This document shows, piece after piece, positions 59,829 to 64,000 of a DNA stretch of 64,000 nucleotides; the stretch's first letter is position 1; the number at the start of each line of letters is the position of its first letter. The notes under the pieces are model-generated. The model worked only from the letters and a program-made list of their open reading frames with translations. It searched no databases and had not been told where the DNA came from. The position numbers were made by a program, and so were the translations under genes. The stretch comes from Prevotella sp. (GTDB taxonomy: Bacteria > Bacteroidota > Bacteroidia > Bacteroidales > Bacteroidaceae): the NCBI GenBank assembly GCA_016285245.1, contig JAEEQH010000011.1, forward strand, positions 16,733-80,732, read 5' to 3'.

Positions 59829-61601
59829 TTAATGTTTGAAGTATTTCTTGCCGTTGGTGATGACGATGCCGCGGCCGTCGCGTGTCTGGCGACCGGCAAG
59901 GTCGTAGGTGTTGCCGTCCGAAGAGTGGGGGAGGCTGACGGCGTTGACGGCCGTCGTCCCTTTCTTCACGACGCTGATGTAGTCCATGTCGGGCATCCAG
60001 CCGGTGCTGTTCGACAGGCGGATGACGTTCTCGCCGGGCTCTAGGGTGATGTCGAGCTTCTTCGTGCCGATGGTGCCCCACCCGCCGGAGTGGTAGCTCT
60101 GCGTCTTCACCGTCTTGCCGTTGACGCTGAGGGTCATGCTACGGCTCTCGCCGCTGATGTAGCCGATGGTCAGCTCGTAGTCGCCGCCCTCCTGGCTGTA
60201 GACGTTGCGCCACTCCAGGTAGTTGGTCGAGGACTTGCCTAAGTAGCCGGCCTTGTAACCGCCTGAGCAGGTGGACGATTCCGAGTACTGGCAGACGTTG
60301 CCCGTTATCTCCGAGTAGGCTTTTGAGTAGCCTGTCTCGGCCTCGTAGAGCGTGCGCTCCAGTCGGGTCTGAGCCTGTGCGACGTAGATCTTCGTGCCGT
60401 GGGCGGGCACCTTCACCGTGTAGGTGCCTTTGTACTGTCCCACGTCCTTCTTCGTGAAGCAGTCGTGGAGGCTGACGCTGTCGGCGAGGTCTATGTCGCT
60501 GAAGTTCATGGTCACCGAGCGCTGGCCGTCGTTGGGGTTGTAGATGGCGAAGGCGCGCTTCAGTCCGTAGGCCGTCTCGATGTCCTTCACCATGATGTAG
60601 CAGCCGTTCACCTTCTTCGCGAGGTAGGCCTGATGGTAGAGCGTGTCCTGGTTCAGGGCTATGAGCTCCGTGTTCTTCAGCAGGTTGAGGTTCGTGCTGT
60701 TCAGGTCTTTCATGTTACAGCCGATGAGCAGGGGCGAGTTCATAATGCACCACATACCGAAGTGGGTCTTGGCCTCCTCGTTGGTCAGCTTGGTATTTCC
60801 CCATTTCGTGACGCCCACCTCCAGCATGTCCATGTCGTTGTAGTGGCCCTTGCTGCAGTAGGCGCTCATGTAGAGGTTCTGTGCCAGGATGTCCTTCACC
60901 GAGTCCCAGCTGGGGTTGATGTCCTGGGTCGTGCGCCACGAGAAAGCGGCATCGTCGGCCCATGTACCGGGGTATGCCCATCGGCAGATGTTCATGCGCA
61001 CATCGTTGCGGCCGGTGTTCTTGATGGCCTTGGCGATGGCAGTGTAGCGCTGCTTCTCGTTGAGGATCAGGTTCTCATTGTTATGGCCGACGGCGCCGCC
61101 GCAGAAGTCGACCTTGATGAAGTCGAAGCCCAGGTCCTTGAAGAACATATCGCAGTCCTGTTGGTCGTGCTCATAGAGTCCCACGCCCACGCCGTCATTG
61201 TCGCCACCGTGATAGCTGCCGCAGGTGTTGTGCCCGCCGTCGCTGTAGATGCCGGCCTTCAGGCCCTTCTTGTGGATGTAGTCCACCACGGGCTGCAGGC
61301 CGTTGGGGAATCGGGTGGGGTGTATCTTCAGCTTGCCCGTCGTCTTGTCGCGACCACCGAAGTAGCCGTCGTCGATGTTGATGTGGTTGTAGCCGACGGC
61401 CGACAATCCTTTCGACACGATGGCATCAGCCTGTCCCTTGATGATCGACTCGCTGATTTGCAGTTCAAACGTGTTCCACGAGCTCCAGCCCATCGTGGGG
61501 CCGTAGTCGATGCTGTCCTTTTGGGCGCCGTCTTCAGCGGCGACAGTCAGAGCTGCCGCCGCCAAGATGGCTGTACATAGTGTTTTCTTCAGCTGTTTCA
61601 A
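59829..61601 (-). CDS. Alpha-galactosidase, GH27, with C-terminal carbohydrate-binding module and sorting-like tail
   Basis: YGPTMGWSSWNTFELQISE, FDFIKVDFCGG, tail NTYDLAGRQTRDGRGIVITNGKKYFKH. Confidence 0.92.
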   Translation of the reverse strand: MKQLKKTLCTAILAAAALTVAAEDGAQKDSIDYGPTMGWSSWNTFELQISESIIKGQADAIVSKGLSAVGYNHINIDDGYFGGRDKTTGKLKIHPTRFPNGLQPVVDYIHKKGLKAGIYSDGGHNTCGSYHGGDNDGVGVGLYEHDQQDCDMFFKDLGFDFIKVDFCGGAVGHNNENLILNEKQRYTAIAKAIKNTGRNDVRMNICRWAYPGTWADDAAFSWRTTQDINPSWDSVKDILAQNLYMSAYCSKGHYNDMDMLEVGVTKWGNTKLTNEEAKTHFGMWCIMNSPLLIGCNMKDLNSTNLNLLKNTELIALNQDTLYHQAYLAKKVNGCYIMVKDIETAYGLKRAFAIYNPNDGQRSVTMNFSDIDLADSVSLHDCFTKKDVGQYKGTYTVKVPAHGTKIYVAQAQTRLERTLYEAETGYSKAYSEITGNVCQYSESSTCSGGYKAGYLGKSSTNYLEWRNVYSQEGGDYELTIGYISGESRSMTLSVNGKTVKTQSYHSGGWGTIGTKKLDITLEPGENVIRLSNSTGWMPDMDYISVVKKGTTAVNAVSLPHSSDGNTYDLAGRQTRDGRGIVITNGKKYFKH

Positions 61602-61660
61602 TTGTCAATTATGAATTGTCAATTATCAATTCTTATCTATTATCTCTTATCTCTTATCTG
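61600..61660. repeat. Composite word-repeat array between GH27 and FGGY kinase
   Basis: aattgtcaattatgaattgtcaattatcaattcttatctattatctcttatctcttatct. Confidence 0.88.
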
Positions 61661-61662
61661 GC

Positions 61663-63252
61663 TTAGCCCTTGTGCTCCACCGCAGCCTGCTCAATGGGCA
61701 GACACTTCTTGTAGTTCTCGATGTAGCGCTCGAAGCCGGCGACGTCCTCAGCCATCGGGGCGATGCTGACGCCCGTGTTGCCTGCGAAGACCACGTCCTC
61801 CAGGTAGTCGGCCAGCGACTTGCCGTTCTTATTAATAAGGTAGCCGGCCAGCAGGGCGATACCCCACGCACCACCTTCGCCGGCAGTCTCCATGACGGAG
61901 ATGGGCGAGTTCAGGGCGGCGGCGAGCATTCGCTGTCCCACGCCGGCGGTCTTGAAGTAGCCGCCGTGACCGGTGATGCGGTCCACGCGGATCATCTCGT
62001 CCTTGAACAGGATGTCGTTACCGATCTTCAGCACGCCGATGGCACCGTAGAGGTTCGCACGCATGAAGTTGGCCAGGTTGAACTTGTCGTTGGCCGAGCG
62101 CACAAACATCGGACGACCCTCGGCAAGACCCGTCACAGGCTCGCCCGAGACGTAGTTGTAAGCCATCAGACCGCCGCAGTCGGCATCACCCTCCAAGGCC
62201 TTGTTGAACAGCTTGCCGTAGAGCTCGTTCATGTCGACGGGCACGCCGAGCAGCTGCTGGTACTCCTTGAACAGTCCCACCCAGGCGTTGATGTCGCTGG
62301 TGCAGTTGTTACAGTGGACCATCGCCACGAGGCTGCCGTCGGGTGTCGTCACCATGTCGATCATCTCGTAGGGCTTCGACAGCGGCTTCTCCAGCACAAT
62401 CATCGAGAAGCTGGAGGTACCGGCCGAGACGTTACCCGTGCGCTGCTTCACGGCGTTCGTAGCCACCATGCCCGTGCCGGCGTCGCCCTCGGGAGGACAG
62501 ACGGGGATGCCGGGCTTCAGGTGACCGCTGACGTCCAGCTTCTTCGCACCCTCGGGGGTCAGGAAACCGGCGCTGTCGCCAGCGTTCAGCGACTTCGGCA
62601 GGATGTCGAGCAGCTTCCACGAGTAGCCCTTCGGCTCAATCAGCTTGTTGAACTTGTCCACCATCGTGGCGTCGTAGGTCTTCGTAGCGGGGTCGACGGG
62701 AATCATGCCCGAGGCATCGCCAACGCCCAGCACGAACTCGCCCGTCACCTGCCAGTGGACATAGCCAGCCAGCGTGGTCAGGTACTTGATGTCGTTCACG
62801 TGCTCGTTGTTGTCGAGGATGCACTGGTACAGGTGCGAGATGCTCCAGCGCAGGGGGATGTTATAGTTGAACAGCTCCGACAGCTCGGCAGCGGCCTTGC
62901 CCGTGTTCGTGTTACGCCACGTGCGGAACGGCACCAGGATCTCCTGCTTCTCGTTGAAAGCCATGTAGCCGTGCATCATAGCCGAGAAACCAATGGCGGC
63001 CAGCGCCTCAATCTCGCAGTCGTACTGCTTCAGCACATCCTTGCGCAGCTCGGCGTAGCAGTCCTGCAAGCCGTACCAGATGGCCTCGATGCTGTAGGTC
63101 CACAGTCCGTCAACGAGCTGGTTCTCCCATTCGTGCGAGCCCTGGGCGATAGGTTTGTTCTCCTGGTCGATGAGTACGGCCTTGATGCGAGTGGAACCGA
63201 ATTCGATTCCCAGAATGGCCTTTCCGGCCTCGATGGTTTGTTTTGCGGTCAT
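61663..63252 (-). CDS. FGGY-family pentulose kinase (L-ribulokinase or xylulokinase)
   Basis: [97 protein letters not shown]. Confidence 0.9.
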   Translation of the reverse strand: MTAKQTIEAGKAILGIEFGSTRIKAVLIDQENKPIAQGSHEWENQLVDGLWTYSIEAIWYGLQDCYAELRKDVLKQYDCEIEALAAIGFSAMMHGYMAFNEKQEILVPFRTWRNTNTGKAAAELSELFNYNIPLRWSISHLYQCILDNNEHVNDIKYLTTLAGYVHWQVTGEFVLGVGDASGMIPVDPATKTYDATMVDKFNKLIEPKGYSWKLLDILPKSLNAGDSAGFLTPEGAKKLDVSGHLKPGIPVCPPEGDAGTGMVATNAVKQRTGNVSAGTSSFSMIVLEKPLSKPYEMIDMVTTPDGSLVAMVHCNNCTSDINAWVGLFKEYQQLLGVPVDMNELYGKLFNKALEGDADCGGLMAYNYVSGEPVTGLAEGRPMFVRSANDKFNLANFMRANLYGAIGVLKIGNDILFKDEMIRVDRITGHGGYFKTAGVGQRMLAAALNSPISVMETAGEGGAWGIALLAGYLINKNGKSLADYLEDVVFAGNTGVSIAPMAEDVAGFERYIENYKKCLPIEQAAVEHKG

Positions 63253-63328
63253 AATCGAAATTTGCAATTTGACGATTTAACTATTTACGATTTTGGTTTT
63301 TTGCCATTACCAATTTAGGTTCAGACTG

Positions 63329-63336
63329 CAAAGATA
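63329..63336 (-). promoter_or_regulatory. -7 element TATCTTTG upstream of FGGY kinase
   Basis: caaagata on + strand. Confidence 0.5.
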
Positions 63337-63518
63337 CTTTATTCTTCGCACATAGCCAAACAATTAACCTATTTTGTATTTCTCCATCTCATTTTTTTGT
63401 AATAACCAAATTTTTAGTCAAAAAGGTTAATCCGATAAGCGTTTTAGCTCCAATGGCGGGGTGGGGCGCCAGGTTGTGGTTTTCCCAGACCGTATATTTA
63501 TTCGCATATTTATGCTTT

Positions 63519-63554
63519 ATAAGGTGGTCTTTAGCCGCGAAAAGACCACCTTAT
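63519..63554. repeat. 14-bp perfect inverted repeat hairpin with 8-nt loop
   Basis: ataaggtggtcttt agccgcga aaagaccaccttat. Confidence 0.9.
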
Positions 63555-63846
63555 TGTTTCTAAAGATGACCTAATAACACTACTTGATAATGTGCGTTAT
63601 CCTTATCATCCATTTACTGTAAGCGAGAACTCCAAATGACAAAATCGGAAAATTTCCGTTGTTTTGCTTTTAGCGAAACTTGGCGGCACCTCGGTATAGC
63701 TCAAACAAGTTTGGCTCTACTCTCGGTTTGCACAAGCTTTCCACGTTAAGGTTTGTTTAGTAGCATTTTCTTTCTTTTGTTTTCAATATCTCTGTTTCCA
63801 ATTTGTTCCTTTTGCCGTTTTCGTCTTTTCAATATAGTTGTGTATC

Positions 63847-63983
63847 AGTTACTTGCGAATAATCAGCAGGTTTTCAAGAAGAGCATCATGATGATCATCG
63901 GTGCTTGTGTGTTCCTGATTGCCGCTGCCCAGGCTCTGCCTCTGTTCTTCGGCATTGAGGATGGTGTAATCACAGGTTTCTAA
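63847..63983 (+). pseudogene. Possible C-terminal fragment of a DUF4134/TraE-like conjugation membrane protein, followed by ATGAACTCAGGTACTAAC at window edge
   Basis: QLLANNQQVFKKSIMMIIGACVFLIAAAQALPLFFGIEDGVITGF*; no convincing N-terminus upstream. Confidence 0.3.
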
Positions 63984-64000
63984 TGAACTCAGGTACTAAC

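Overview
Bacteroidota-type chromosomal window, probably Prevotella or a close relative, judged from TAnnTTTG promoters, gene content and C-terminal sorting-like tails. No rRNA, tRNA or CRISPR was recognised. Core content: SulP transporter; RluA-type pseudouridine synthase; an 11-subunit-type complex I operon (nuoA-B-CD-H-I-J-K-L-M-N, no EFG); surface-sugar genes (WbpM-like epimerase, GHMP kinase, WecB-like); secreted pectate lyase; a small alarmone synthetase / HD hydrolase / cytidylate-kinase-like operon; uxaC; wza-like; glmS; carAB; fabD; alpha-amylase; AlaX-like; two hybrid signalling kinases; GT2; rng/HU with a 29-aa basic ORF; rpiB. From 46-63 kb there is a hemicellulose/pectin-type degradation cluster (GH2, CE1-like esterase, GH127, GH115, GH29, GH27) with tkt and an FGGY kinase. 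The main unexplained signals are: (1) a perfect 81-bp inverted repeat enclosing 172 bp with 21-bp tandem repeats, lying between the divergent alarmone operon and uxaC; (2) many short word-repeat arrays (often heptameric) and hairpin insertions that occur between genes and also in frame inside several enzymes (GH2, GH29, GH127, GH115, esterase, RluA, SulP, WbpM-like); (3) two loci where a small secreted protein with a sorting-like tail precedes a large secreted polysaccharide-associated protein. All calls are from reading the sequence and the supplied ORFs; no database search was run.
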